A stretch of 64,000 bases of DNA from Duganella callida (GCF_004614165.1 NZ_SPVG01000090.1:46158-110157); one strand, 5' to 3'; shown: positions 25,604 to 34,184, counted from the first letter of the stretch. Notes: a model not told the origin generated them from the sequence alone. Numbers and translations: made by a program.

Positions 25604-26530
25604 CTACGACTGCGGCTTGCGCGGCGGATCGAAACGGATGATCGCTTCGCCCTTTGAAGTGACTTTCGGCGCCGGCCGGAACGCATGCCCGTAGATAACT
25701 TCGAAGCTCAGCCCCAGTTTGCCGTCACTGCGACGGCCGCGTTCGAGCGCGTCCAGCATGCGCTGCCAGGCCGCCTTGCCCATCATGCTGCGACGCAGCG
25801 TGGCGAGCGGATTTCCGCCCAGCGCGCGTACGTCGGCCAACAACGCTTTCGGCGTCTCGTAGGTCACGGTGATGGTTTCCATATCCAGCACCGGCGTCGA
25901 AAAGCCGGCCTCGACCAGTTGATCGCCGAAATCATGCATATCGACAAATGGCAGCACATGCTGCGCCAGATCGGCCTCGGCGAACGCCGCGCGCAGCTCG
26001 CGCAGGGTATCGGGGCCGAAGCAGGAAAACATCAGCAAACTATTGACGCGCAACACCCGGCGCCACTCGGCAAACACGCGGTCCGGCTGAGGATGCCAGT
26101 GCAGGGCCAGGTTCGACCAGACCAGATCCAGCGTATTCGGTCCCAGCGGCAACTCGGCAAAATCCGCGCACAGCAGATCGACGCCGCTCTTGGCAGGCAA
26201 CAACTTGCTCAACAACTGATTCAGCGAAGATTGCCTGGCAGACGGTCCCTGGGCGGCGCGCAGCATGGCTTCGGCCCCGTCGAGGCCCAGAATCTGGGCT
26301 GCGGGATACAATTTTTGTAACAGCGGCAAATCGGCGCCTGTGCCGCAGCCGGCGTCCAAAACGCGCGAAGGCGTTATTTTAATCAATTCCAGCCGGTCGA
26401 ACATGCGCGAAGATACCTCGCGGCGCAGAAAATCGGCGGCCTGCACCCGATCCGGGCGCGAAAACAGCTGACGGACGCGCTCCAGATCGATGGGCGCGCT
26501 GAGTTTGGGGGGATGAGCGGGGACTTCCAT
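25604..26530 (-). CDS. BioC-like SAM-dependent methyltransferase
   Basis: A class I methyltransferase of about 308 residues. Motif I is RVLDAGCGTGADLPLL, motif II region ILGLDGAEAMLRAA, and LDLVWSNLALHWHPQPDRV with EWRRVLRVNSLLMFSCFGP follows. This pattern fits BioC, which methylates malonyl-ACP to start biotin synthesis, and a neighbouring comF is a usual setting. No other bio gene is near, so the assignment is by family only. I start at MEVPAHPPK (26530); an ATG at 26572 is possible and neither has a clear ribosome site. It is divergent from comF. Confidence 0.75.
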   Translation of the reverse strand: MEVPAHPPKLSAPIDLERVRQLFSRPDRVQAADFLRREVSSRMFDRLELIKITPSRVLDAGCGTGADLPLLQKLYPAAQILGLDGAEAMLRAAQGPSARQSSLNQLLSKLLPAKSGVDLLCADFAELPLGPNTLDLVWSNLALHWHPQPDRVFAEWRRVLRVNSLLMFSCFGPDTLRELRAAFAEADLAQHVLPFVDMHDFGDQLVEAGFSTPVLDMETITVTYETPKALLADVRALGGNPLATLRRSMMGKAAWQRMLDALERGRRSDGKLGLSFEVIYGHAFRPAPKVTSKGEAIIRFDPPRKPQS

Positions 26531-26626
26531 GGTAAACAGTCGTTGTAATGCGATAATGTCGGCAGTGTACATGGTAGAACGCCATCGCGATGCAAGCCGG
26601 CCGATTTTAACGGGCGAAAGCATGGC

Positions 26627-27499
26627 ATGAATGGCAAGATAAAGCCACCGGCAACCCTGCGCGCGCTGCTGCAACGCGGCGGTGCGCGCCTGCTGCGCCA
26701 CCTGCTGCCTGGCGCCTGCGCCCTGTGCGGCGGCGACAGCGACGAAGCGCTCTGCCCCGGCTGCGCCGCCCAGTTCTTCGGCGCCGCCGCCCTGCGCCCG
26801 CGCTGCCCCCGCTGCGCCAACCCCACATCGGGGTCAGAGCCGACTTTCGGACACGAGCCCGGCGCTACTCCGGGGTCAGGTCTTTCATTGCGTCACGAGC
26901 TCGACGCTGGTTCGGGGTCAGGTCCGGCATTTGGACACGGGTCCGGCAGCAGCGGCCCGCTGTGCGGCGTTTGTCTGGCCGATCCGCCGGCCTACGACCG
27001 CACGCTGGTGGCGACCGATTACGCCATGCCGGTCGATCAGTTGGTGTTGCAGTTAAAATTCGCCCATCGGCTGGCGCTGGCGCCGCTGATGGCCCGTTTG
27101 TTGCGCGATGCCGTGCTGCTGCAGCCGGACTTCACCCTGCCGGCCGTACTCTGCCCGGTGCCGCTGGGTCCGCAACGCCTGGCCGAGCGCGGCTACAACC
27201 AGGCGCTGGAGATCGCCCGGCCGCTGGCGCGCAGCATGGGCGTGCGGCTGGAAGCCAGGCTGATCAGCCGCGTACACGACACCGCCGCCCAGAGCAGCGT
27301 CGCGCCCGAGCAACGCCGGCATAACATCGCCGGCGCCTTCGCCATCCGCGACGCGGCGCTGGTGGCAGGCCGCCACATCGGCATCGTCGACGACGTGATG
27401 ACCAGCGGCGGCACCCTGAATGAACTGGCGTCCGTATTGAAACGCCATGGCGCGGCGCGCGTGAGCAACCTGGTGTTTGCCCGCACGCCGCCACACTGA
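26627..27499 (+). CDS. comF: ComF-family phosphoribosyltransferase-like protein with repeat insertion
   Basis: The 290-residue protein has the ComF layout: an N-terminal zinc-finger-like part (CALCGG, LCPGC, CPRC, then CGVC) and a C-terminal PRTase-like domain with a PRPP motif in IGIVDDVMTSGGTLNEL. ComF proteins are linked to DNA uptake by competent cells. It is abnormal between CPRCANPT and CGVC, where about 42 extra residues form three 14-residue repeats encoded by 26830-26955. Relatives normally have only a short linker there. The frame is open across the insertion and the downstream domain is intact, so a product can still be made; whether the metal site folds is unknown. Confidence 0.88.
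   Translation: MNGKIKPPATLRALLQRGGARLLRHLLPGACALCGGDSDEALCPGCAAQFFGAAALRPRCPRCANPTSGSEPTFGHEPGATPGSGLSLRHELDAGSGSGPAFGHGSGSSGPLCGVCLADPPAYDRTLVATDYAMPVDQLVLQLKFAHRLALAPLMARLLRDAVLLQPDFTLPAVLCPVPLGPQRLAERGYNQALEIARPLARSMGVRLEARLISRVHDTAAQSSVAPEQRRHNIAGAFAIRDAALVAGRHIGIVDDVMTSGGTLNELASVLKRHGAARVSNLVFARTPPH
26830..26955 (+). repeat. Three direct GGGGTCAG-family units with 42-base period inside comF
   Basis: GGGGTCAG begins at 26830, 26872 and 26914, exactly 42 bases apart. Each has the 29-base body ending CACGAGC (or CACGGGT in the third), then a 13-base link. The second unit plus its flank (26867-26902) is identical over 36 bases to 39522-39557. The first body differs by one base from the lone unit at 29789-29817. 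Because 42 is a multiple of three, the array adds three 14-residue repeats to ComF without breaking it. Confidence 0.9.
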
Positions 27500-27514
27500 T
27501 TTAAAGGAGAGCAA

Positions 27515-27985
27515 ATGTTCCACGTAGTCCTGGTCCACCCGGAAATCCCGCCGAACACCGGCAACGTCATCCGCTTGTGCGCCAACACCGGCGCGCAGCT
27601 GCATCTGATCGAGCCGCTCGGCTTCCCGCTGGAAGACGCCAGGATGAAGCGTGCCGGGCTCGACTACCACGAGTACGCCCAGATGAAGGTGCACAAGGAC
27701 TGGGACGCCTTCCTGGCCGCTCTGCAGCCGGACCCGGCGCGCATGTTTGCCATGACCACCCACGGCTCGTCACCGTTCGCGCAATGCAGCTTCCAGCCGG
27801 GCGACGTGTTCGTGTTCGGTTCCGAGACCAGCGGCTTGCCGGTGCCCTTGCGCGAGAGCTTCCCGCCGTCCCAGCGCATCCGCCTGCCGATGCGCCCGGA
27901 CAACCGCAGCCTGAACCTGTCCAACACCGTCGCCGTGGTGGTGTTCGAGGCGTGGCGCCAGAATGGCTACGCTGGCGGCGCCTGA
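27515..27985 (+). CDS. trmL: tRNA (cytidine(34)-2'-O)-methyltransferase
   Basis: The 156-residue SPOUT-class enzyme methylates the ribose of the wobble base of tRNA-Leu isoacceptors. Signature segments are LVHPEIPPNTGNVIRLCANT at the N-terminus, FVFGSETSGLP and RSLNLSNTVAVVVFEAWRQ in the trefoil knot. Length is typical of TrmL. AAAGGAG lies upstream of the ATG, which is 15 bases after comF. The last 216 bases are overlapped on the other strand by the long 3' extension of the EamA gene. Confidence 0.94.
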   Translation: MFHVVLVHPEIPPNTGNVIRLCANTGAQLHLIEPLGFPLEDARMKRAGLDYHEYAQMKVHKDWDAFLAALQPDPARMFAMTTHGSSPFAQCSFQPGDVFVFGSETSGLPVPLRESFPPSQRIRLPMRPDNRSLNLSNTVAVVVFEAWRQNGYAGGA

Positions 27986-28963
27986 GCCGATGCGTTCGTC
28001 CTGGGCCTGGCCCTGCCGATGTTCGCCCGCTGAGCCTGCGGCATGCCGCCAGACGGAGCCGGCCACACCGGCAATCAGCAACACGATTGCCGCTGTTTCC
28101 AGAAGGCGCGGCGTGCGCTGCTGGTACAGGTAACCGTATAACAAGCCGAACAGGGTTTCGAACAGCAACAGCTGACCGGACAACGTCACCGGCACGCGGC
28201 GGCTGGTGACATTCCACAGCTGGTTGCCGATCACCGAGGCGCCCAGCGCCACCACCGTGACCACGCTCCAGAAATGCAGCCAGTCGCGCACCGCGCCGTC
28301 CGAGTCCGGCCCGCCCGCCCAGCCGGCAGCGCAGGCCGCCAAGCCCAGCACGACCGCCACCGCGCCGGTGGCGATGCCATACAGCCCTGACCACTCCGCT
28401 CCACTAAAATGCGGGTTGCGCTTGAGGAAGCGCGCATTGTCGACCGCGTACCAGGTCCAGCACAGCAGCGCGCCGGTCGCGCACAGCATGCCCAGCGCGG
28501 CCATCGGCCAGGCCTGCGCGCCGGCGGCGCGGGCGTGCGTGAACACGTCCACATTGATGCAAACGATGCCCGCCACCACCAGCGACAGCGGCCACGCCAG
28601 CTGCCGCAAGGGCAGCGATCCGTGGTCGCGCCGTCCCAGCAGGGTGACGCTCAAGGGCAGCAAGCCGATGATCAGCGACGCCGCCGCCACGCCAGCCAGC
28701 TGCACGCCGGTCGAGAGCAACAGGTAATACACAATGTTGCCCGCCAGCGCGTGCCGCAGCAACACCCGGCATTCCGCCCGCGTCAGCCGGCGCAGCAGGC
28801 CAGGCAGACGTGGCGCCAGCAACAGCAAGGTAATCAGCCCATAGGCCAGATAACGTCCCAGCGCCAGCTCGACCGGCGAAAACGCCGCCAGCCATTTCGG
28901 CATCACGAAAATCATGCCCCAGAACGCCCCGGCCGCCAGGCCGCACAACACGCCATACCCCAT
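27770..28963 (-). CDS. EamA/DMT-family transporter with long C-terminal extension
   Basis: The first 300 or so residues form a ten-helix drug/metabolite transporter (GYGVLCGLAAGAFWGMIFVM at the N-terminus, FETLFGLLYGYLYQQRTPRL near the end). The frame then lacks a stop and continues for about 80 residues rich in Arg, His, Gln and Ala, antisense to trmL. That tail does not look like a transporter domain. A single-base shift near 28045 would give a stop just inside the trmL end, so the tail may reflect a frameshift or a lost stop. It follows the AraC regulator (61 bases). The substrate is unknown. Confidence 0.72.
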   Translation of the reverse strand: MGYGVLCGLAAGAFWGMIFVMPKWLAAFSPVELALGRYLAYGLITLLLLAPRLPGLLRRLTRAECRVLLRHALAGNIVYYLLLSTGVQLAGVAAASLIIGLLPLSVTLLGRRDHGSLPLRQLAWPLSLVVAGIVCINVDVFTHARAAGAQAWPMAALGMLCATGALLCWTWYAVDNARFLKRNPHFSGAEWSGLYGIATGAVAVVLGLAACAAGWAGGPDSDGAVRDWLHFWSVVTVVALGASVIGNQLWNVTSRRVPVTLSGQLLLFETLFGLLYGYLYQQRTPRLLETAAIVLLIAGVAGSVWRHAAGSAGEHRQGQAQDERIGSGAASVAILAPRLEHHHGDGVGQVQAAVVRAHRQADALGRREALAQGHRQAAGLGTEHEHVARLEAALRER

Positions 28964-29024
28964 CCCTGCCTCCTTTCGAGAAGGCTTATTCTGGCGGCGC
29001 GCGGCCGCCCAGGATTGTGCGGAA

Positions 29025-29762
29025 CTAGCGGATTTTTGTCTGATTCTGCTTGCGGTACGCCAGCGGGGTGATGTCCATGGCGCGGCGCATGGCGTGCGTC
29101 AGTGCGCTCTGGTCGGCGTAGCCGGCCTGGATCGCCAATTGCGCGATCGGCACGCTCGATTCCGCCAGTTGACGGCACACCCAGCGCAGCCGCATGGCGT
29201 TCAGCCAGGCCAGCGGCGTGGTGTCGAGCTCGTCGCGGAACACGCGGTGCAGGCTGCTGACGCTCATGCAGGCGAGCTTGGCCATGCTGTCGGTGTGCCA
29301 GGGCTGGCCCGGCTGGGCCTCGATGCGCGTCAGCGCCACCTGCAGGCGCGAGGCGGGACGGACCGGCTGCGCCGTCAGCGCTTCCAGCAACAGCGGCGTC
29401 CAGTTAGCCAGCACCTCGGGACTGGCCAGACCCTGCCGCCGCATCAGGCCGATGAAATCGACCAGCTTGGCGCTGGCCGCGCTGATGGCGGTGAAAGGCC
29501 GCTCGGCCAGCCTGGCGACAGTCTCGGCCGGCACCGTCGTCAGGTCGAAATCCAGGATCACCGACACATTCGGCTGACGCGAAAACTGCGTGTGCACCAG
29601 CCCCGGCGCGATGAACGCCGCGCGCAGCGGATGCAGCACATCGCCGCAGCCATCGATGTCCAGCGTCAGCGCGCCGCTGAGCGGCAGCACCATCTGCGCG
29701 TGGTCGTGCGCATCCGAGAACGGATCGCCATAGCTGCGCAGGTCGATTTCAGGAGAGCCCAT
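29025..29762 (-). CDS. AraC-family transcriptional regulator
   Basis: The 245-residue protein has an N-terminal cupin-like sensor (SDAHDHAQMVLPLSGALTLD, PGLVHTQF) and a C-terminal double helix-turn-helix (about residues 150-240; LACMSVSSLHRVFRDELDTT, then IQAGYADQSALTHAMRRAM). It lies upstream of the EamA transporter on the same strand and may control it. A single repeat unit lies just upstream of its start (29789-29817). Confidence 0.88.
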   Translation of the reverse strand: MGSPEIDLRSYGDPFSDAHDHAQMVLPLSGALTLDIDGCGDVLHPLRAAFIAPGLVHTQFSRQPNVSVILDFDLTTVPAETVARLAERPFTAISAASAKLVDFIGLMRRQGLASPEVLANWTPLLLEALTAQPVRPASRLQVALTRIEAQPGQPWHTDSMAKLACMSVSSLHRVFRDELDTTPLAWLNAMRLRWVCRQLAESSVPIAQLAIQAGYADQSALTHAMRRAMDITPLAYRKQNQTKIR

Positions 29763-29788
29763 GCCGCGCAGTGTACCGCTAAAGCCCA

Positions 29789-29817
29789 GCTCGTGTCCGA
29801 ATGTCGGCTCTGACCCC
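29789..29817 (-). repeat. Single GGGGTCAG-family unit
   Basis: Read on the minus strand this 29-base body starts GGGGTCAG and ends CACGAGC, followed by a tail ending TTTAGC. It differs by one base from the first unit inside comF (26830-26858). It is unpaired and lies between the AraC regulator and the small membrane protein gene. Confidence 0.85.
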
Positions 29818-29834
29818 GACTGCCGACTCCGGCG

Positions 29835-30119
29835 CTAGCGGGCCGTCCAGGCGGCCACGGCCGCCAGCAGGCCGGCGCCCAGCAGGCCGACGGCGATGGT
29901 GCTGCCGGCCATGATGGCGGCCGGGTTTGGGACACCGAACACTTCGGCCGTGAAGGCCAGCACCACCGCCACCAGCAGCTGCGCCGGCAGCACGAAGCGC
30001 AGGTGGCGGAAGGCCCACGGGTTGTCGCGCAGCCAGAATTTGCGCGCCACCATCAGCGGCGGGCCCCACAGCGCCAGCAGAAAGACCAGCACCGCCACCA
30101 GGATCAGCAGGATTCTCAT
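29835..30119 (-). CDS. Small membrane protein of unknown function
   Basis: A 94-residue protein with three hydrophobic segments (about residues 2-24, 42-63 and 68-91) and a short basic cytoplasmic stretch RKFWLRDNPWAFRHLRF. I do not recognise the family. It overlaps the end of rfaE2 by four bases (ATGA), so the two are probably translated together. Confidence 0.65.
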   Translation of the reverse strand: MRILLILVAVLVFLLALWGPPLMVARKFWLRDNPWAFRHLRFVLPAQLLVAVVLAFTAEVFGVPNPAAIMAGSTIAVGLLGAGLLAAVAAWTAR

Positions 30120-30598
30120 GCCTTGAACGAGCGGACTCTGGCCAGCAGCTTGGTGGTCGAGCGGTCGTGCTCGAAGTCGATCGCCACCGCTTCGCCGCCA
30201 TACGCCAGCACCGCCTGCCCCTCGGGAATGGCGTCCATCCGGTAGTCGCCGCCCTTGGCGTAGATCTCGGGACGCGCTTCCTGTACTACTTGCAGCGCAG
30301 TGTCTTCGTCGAAGTCGACCACCAAGCTGACCGATTCCAGCGCGGCCAGCACGGCCATGCGGTCGGCGCAGCTGTTGAGCGGCCGGTCGTCGCCCTTGCC
30401 TAAACGTTTAACCGAGGCGTCGGTGTTGGCCGCCACCACCAGCGCGGCGCCCAGCGCGCGGGCCTGCGCCAGGTAGGTGACATGGCCGCGGTGCAGGATG
30501 TCGAATACGCCGTTGGTCAGCACCACCGGCTTGGGCAGCGCCGCCACGCGCGCCGCCAGTTCGGCCCGGGTGCAGATCTTGTCTTCAAATTGAGGCAT
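30116..30598 (-). CDS. rfaE2: D-glycero-beta-D-manno-heptose 1-phosphate adenylyltransferase
   Basis: The 160-residue nucleotidyltransferase activates heptose 1-phosphate with ATP to make ADP-heptose for the LPS inner core. It is the separate C-terminal half of what is one HldE protein in enterics. The HxGH motif is in NGVFDILHRGHVTYLAQAR; ANTDASVKRLGKGDDRP and EIYAKGGDYRMDAIPE are family blocks. It lies seven bases after the PilU-like ATPase gene. Confidence 0.92.
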   Translation of the reverse strand: MPQFEDKICTRAELAARVAALPKPVVLTNGVFDILHRGHVTYLAQARALGAALVVAANTDASVKRLGKGDDRPLNSCADRMAVLAALESVSLVVDFDEDTALQVVQEARPEIYAKGGDYRMDAIPEGQAVLAYGGEAVAIDFEHDRSTTKLLARVRSFKA

Positions 30599-30605
30599 GG
30601 GTTCC

Positions 30606-31778
30606 TTATGTCTTGGGTTCGTCGTCTTCCGGTCCGGCTGCGATGCTCAGCGAGTCCAGCGCGCCGCGTCCCGGCTCGCCGCGCCCGCTGTGCAGTTTGA
30701 TCTGCAGCCGCAGGCCGTTGGCCGAGTCGGCATTGCGCAGCGCCTCCTCGTACGAGATGTAGCCCTTATTATAGAGTTCATACAGCGCCTGGTCGAAGGT
30801 GCACATGCCCAGCTCGCGCGACTTGTGCATGATTTCCTTGATGGTCTGGAAGCTGCCCTTGAAGATCATCTCGGCGATCGTCGGCGTGTTCAGCAGGATT
30901 TCGATCGCGGCCTTGCGGCCCTTGCCGTCCTCGGTGCGGATCAGCCGCTGCGAGACGATGGCACGCAGATTCGACGACAAATCCATCAGCAGCTGGTTGC
31001 GCCGCTCCTCGGGGAAGAAGTTGATGATGCGGTCCATGGTCTGGTTGGCGTTGTTCGCGTGCAGCGTGCCCAGGCACAGGTGGCCGGTCTCGGCGAAGGC
31101 GATCGCGTGTTCCATGGTTTCGGTGTCGCGGATCTCGCCGATCAGGATCACGTCCGGCGCCTGGCGCAGCGTGTTCTTCAGGGCGTTGTGCCAGGACCGC
31201 GTATCGACACCGACCTCGCGGTGGGTGATCAGGCAGCCCTTGTTCTTGTGCACGTATTCGACCGGGTCTTCCACCGTGATGATGTGGCCGGCCGAATTGG
31301 CGTTGCGGTGGTCGATCATCGCCGCCAGCGTGGTCGATTTGCCGGAACCGGTGCCGCCCACCACCAGCACCAGGCCGCGCTTGCTCATGATGATGTCCTT
31401 CAGCACCTCGGGCAGTGCCAGCTTTTCCAGCGTCGGAATCTCGGAGGCGATGGTGCGGATCACCATCGCCACGTTCTGCTGCTGCACGTAGACGTTGACG
31501 CGGAAGCGGCACACTTCCGGCATCGCGATGGCAAAGTTACATTCCAGCTCAGTCTCGAACTCGCGCTGCTGCTTGTCGTTCATGATCGACAGCGCCAGTG
31601 CGCGTGTGACACTACCGGTCAGCTTCTGCTGGCTCAGCGCCTTCATCGTGCCCTGCGCCTTCATGCTGGGCGGGAAATCCGCGGAAATGAACAAATCCGA
31701 GCCGCCGCTGTGATGCATCACTTTCAGCAGCTTGTGCAGATAGGCTTGGGCTTCTTCGGGACCGAATGTGGAGGACAT
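30606..31778 (-). CDS. PilT/PilU-type ATPase (third copy in window)
   Basis: A 390-residue AAA-type secretion ATPase. The Walker A motif is GGTGSGKST, the Asp box is TVEDPVEYVHKN, Walker B is ILIGEIRDTETM, and the His box is LGTLHANNANQTMDRI. These plus EEAQAYLHKLLKVMHHSGGS place it with PilU rather than PilT. It lies apart from the pilT-pilU pair at 38.5-40.8 kb and is encoded with rfaE2, divergent from oxyR. The ATG at 31778 has AAAGG six bases upstream. It may retract a different pilus or act as an accessory retraction motor. Confidence 0.88.
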   Translation of the reverse strand: MSSTFGPEEAQAYLHKLLKVMHHSGGSDLFISADFPPSMKAQGTMKALSQQKLTGSVTRALALSIMNDKQQREFETELECNFAIAMPEVCRFRVNVYVQQQNVAMVIRTIASEIPTLEKLALPEVLKDIIMSKRGLVLVVGGTGSGKSTTLAAMIDHRNANSAGHIITVEDPVEYVHKNKGCLITHREVGVDTRSWHNALKNTLRQAPDVILIGEIRDTETMEHAIAFAETGHLCLGTLHANNANQTMDRIINFFPEERRNQLLMDLSSNLRAIVSQRLIRTEDGKGRKAAIEILLNTPTIAEMIFKGSFQTIKEIMHKSRELGMCTFDQALYELYNKGYISYEEALRNADSANGLRLQIKLHSGRGEPGRGALDSLSIAAGPEDDEPKT

Positions 31779-31887
31779 GGCTGGCCTTTCGGGGTTACGC
31801 TGCATTATATCGACACCATTCCGCTACAATAGCCCAAGTTGCGACACATTCATTGCATCCCAGCATCGGGTGTGTTCAAATACCTTC

Positions 31888-32823
31888 ATGACTCTGACCG
31901 AACTGAAATACATAGTGGCCGTGGCACGGGCGAAACACTTCGGACATGCCGCCGAAGCCTGTTATGTCGCCCAGCCCACGTTGTCGGTCGCCATCAAGAA
32001 ACTGGAAGACGAGCTGGGCGTTACCCTGTTTGAACGGGGCGGCGCCGAAATTTCCGTCACGCCGCTGGGCGCGCAAATCGTCGCCCAGGCCGAACGCGTG
32101 CTGGAACAGACCGCCGCCATCAAGGAATTGGCCAAGCAGAACAAGGATCCGCTGGCCGGGCCGCTGCGGCTGGGGGTGATCTACACCATCGGCCCGTACC
32201 TGCTGCCGCCGCTGGTCAAGGGCATGATCGAAAAAGTCCCGCAGATGCCGCTGATCCTGCAGGAAAACTTCACCGTCAAGCTGCTGGAAATGCTGCGCCA
32301 GGGCGAGCTCGATGCCGCCATCATGGCGCTGCCGCTGCCGGAACACGGCATGGCCATGCAGGTGCTGTACGACGAGCCGTTCGTGGTGGCCATGCCGTCG
32401 CACCACCCCTGGGTCAAGCGCCAGAGCATTCCCGCCGACGACCTCAAGACCGAGAACATGCTGTTGCTGGGTAACGGCCATTGTTTCCGCGACCAGGTGC
32501 TGGAAGTGTGTCCCGAGATGGCGCGCTTCTCTTCGCCGGGCAATGGCATGCAGCGCACGTTTGAGGGCTCGTCGCTGGAAACCATCCGTCACATGGTGGC
32601 CAGCGGCATCGGCCTGACCGTGCTGCCGCGCGCCTCGGTGCCCGACATGGACGTCAAGGATGGCATGCTGCAGTTCCGTCCGTTCGACGAGCCGGTGCCG
32701 TCGCGCCGCGTGGTCATCGTCTGGCGCAAGAGTTTCACCCGCAAGGCCGCCATCGATGCGGTGTGCGACGTGGTCGCCTCGTGCCAGCTGCCGGGCATTA
32801 CCACCCTGTGCGCCGAAGCCTGA
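31888..32823 (+). CDS. oxyR: Hydrogen peroxide-sensing regulator OxyR
   Basis: The 311-residue LysR-type activator senses peroxide through a disulfide. The two redox cysteines are at residues 199 and 208 in GNGHCFRDQVLEVCPE, the same numbers as in Escherichia coli OxyR. The N-terminal helix-turn-helix is MTLTELKYIVAVARAKHFGH followed by AAEACYVAQPTLSVAIKKLE. I start at the ATG at 31888, which opens the canonical MTLTELKY; an upstream frame extension is shadow. It is divergent from the PilU-like gene, 109 bases apart. Confidence 0.95.
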   Translation: MTLTELKYIVAVARAKHFGHAAEACYVAQPTLSVAIKKLEDELGVTLFERGGAEISVTPLGAQIVAQAERVLEQTAAIKELAKQNKDPLAGPLRLGVIYTIGPYLLPPLVKGMIEKVPQMPLILQENFTVKLLEMLRQGELDAAIMALPLPEHGMAMQVLYDEPFVVAMPSHHPWVKRQSIPADDLKTENMLLLGNGHCFRDQVLEVCPEMARFSSPGNGMQRTFEGSSLETIRHMVASGIGLTVLPRASVPDMDVKDGMLQFRPFDEPVPSRRVVIVWRKSFTRKAAIDAVCDVVASCQLPGITTLCAEA

Positions 32824-32892
32824 GCCGGCAACTGTGCCAGCGCGGCCAGGATTTGCGATAATCAGCGCTTTCCTGTCACCCCCTGTTGGCAT

Positions 32893-33747
32893 ATGAACAA
32901 GCTGCAGCTGTATTTCCGCCTGATCCGCCTGGACAAACCCATCGGCACCGTGCTGCTGCTGTGGCCGACCCTGATCGCCCTGTGGATCGCCTCCGACGGC
33001 GTGCCGGACTGGCGGCTGCTGCTGATCTTCACGCTCGGCACCTTCCTGATGCGCTCGGCCGGCTGCGCCATCAACGACTATGCCGACCAGGACATTGACA
33101 AATTCGTCAAACGGACCGCCCAGCGCCCCATCACCAGCGGCCGCATCAGCGGCAAGGAGGCGGTGGCGATCGCCTTGCTGCTGGCGCTGCTCGCTTTCCT
33201 GCTGATCCAGCCGCTCAACACGCTGACCAAGCAGATGTCGGTAGCCGCCCTGATCCTGGCCGGCACCTATCCGTATTTCAAGCGCTTCTTCGCGATCCCG
33301 CAGGCGTATCTCGGCATCGCCTTCGGCTTCGGCATCCCGATGGCGTTCGCGGCGGTGCAGAACCAGGTGCCGGCAGTGGCCTGGCTGCTGCTGATCGGCA
33401 ACGTGTTCTGGACCCTGGCCTACGACACCGAATACGCCATGGTCGACCGCGACGACGACCTCAAGATCGGCATCAAGACCTCGGCCATCACCTTCGGCCG
33501 CTACGACGTCGCCATCATCATGCTGTGCTACCTGCTGCACCTGGCGATCCTGCTGGTGTGCGGCTGGCAGATGGGCTTGCGGCTGTGGTTCGTGGCCGGC
33601 CTGGTGGCGGCGGCCGGCATGGCCTGCTATCACTACACCCTGATCCGCAACCGCGAACGCGATCCTTGCCTGTACGCCTTCCGGCACAATAATTGGCTGG
33701 GCGGCGCGGTGTTTGCCGGTGTTGCGCTCGACTACGCCCTGCGTTGA
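32893..33747 (+). CDS. ubiA: 4-hydroxybenzoate polyprenyltransferase
   Basis: The 284-residue membrane enzyme attaches the octaprenyl tail to 4-hydroxybenzoate in ubiquinone synthesis. Both Asp-rich motifs are intact: [19 protein letters not shown] and [28 protein letters not shown] is the N-terminal signature. It supplies the quinone for the respiratory chain encoded nearby, though it is not in the cox operons. It lies 69 bases after oxyR. Confidence 0.96.
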   Translation: MNKLQLYFRLIRLDKPIGTVLLLWPTLIALWIASDGVPDWRLLLIFTLGTFLMRSAGCAINDYADQDIDKFVKRTAQRPITSGRISGKEAVAIALLLALLAFLLIQPLNTLTKQMSVAALILAGTYPYFKRFFAIPQAYLGIAFGFGIPMAFAAVQNQVPAVAWLLLIGNVFWTLAYDTEYAMVDRDDDLKIGIKTSAITFGRYDVAIIMLCYLLHLAILLVCGWQMGLRLWFVAGLVAAAGMACYHYTLIRNRERDPCLYAFRHNNWLGGAVFAGVALDYALR

Positions 33748-33833
33748 ATTCAATTGAGCGCACGCAAAACGGCATCCTGACCGATACTTACACTGGTTAG
33801 TCTCTTTCAACTGTGAACATAGACGAGGTCACC

Positions 33834-34184
33834 ATGGATCAAACCCAAGCCAGTAACGATGCAATTTCCGACACCAAGGCCGCCGCCGGCGCCGCGCGCG
33901 ACAAGCTGATGGACGGCCTGAAAAGCTCGATCAACGATGCGGAAAAGTGGCTGTCCGACGAAGCCGAGAAGGTTGCCGGCGTCACCGAAGAAACCCGCGC
34001 CCGCTTCCAGGACGCGCTGACCACCGCCAAGGGCGACCTGCGCAAGCTGGAAGACAGCATCCTGGCCCACGGCCGCCAGGCCGCCGAGACGGTCAACGTC
34101 TATGTCCAGGATAACCCATGGAAATCCGTGGGCCTGGGCGCCGCCGTCGGCATCATCCTCGGCATGCTGATCGCCCGCGACTGA
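33834..34184 (+). CDS. DUF883 (ElaB/YqjD-like) membrane-anchored protein
   Basis: A 116-residue protein with a long amphipathic helical part (about residues 10-85, Ala/Glu/Lys-rich) and a C-terminal hydrophobic anchor (VGLGAAVGIILGMLIARD). The DNPWKSVGLGAAVGIILGML end is the DUF883 hallmark. E. coli relatives bind ribosomes at the inner membrane in stationary phase. The ATG at 33834 has GAGG five bases upstream. A hairpin terminator follows. Confidence 0.85.
   Translation: MDQTQASNDAISDTKAAAGAARDKLMDGLKSSINDAEKWLSDEAEKVAGVTEETRARFQDALTTAKGDLRKLEDSILAHGRQAAETVNVYVQDNPWKSVGLGAAVGIILGMLIARD

Noticed and set aside
26830-26955. CRISPR-like array because of three regularly spaced repeats
   Set aside because: The spacing leaves only 13-base links, the repeats vary internally, the array is inside a coding frame, and no cas gene is present.
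31876-33810. A 644-codon minus-strand open frame opposite oxyR and ubiA
   Set aside because: It is Gln/His/Arg-rich shadow sequence of two well-supported plus-strand genes, as expected in GC-rich DNA.
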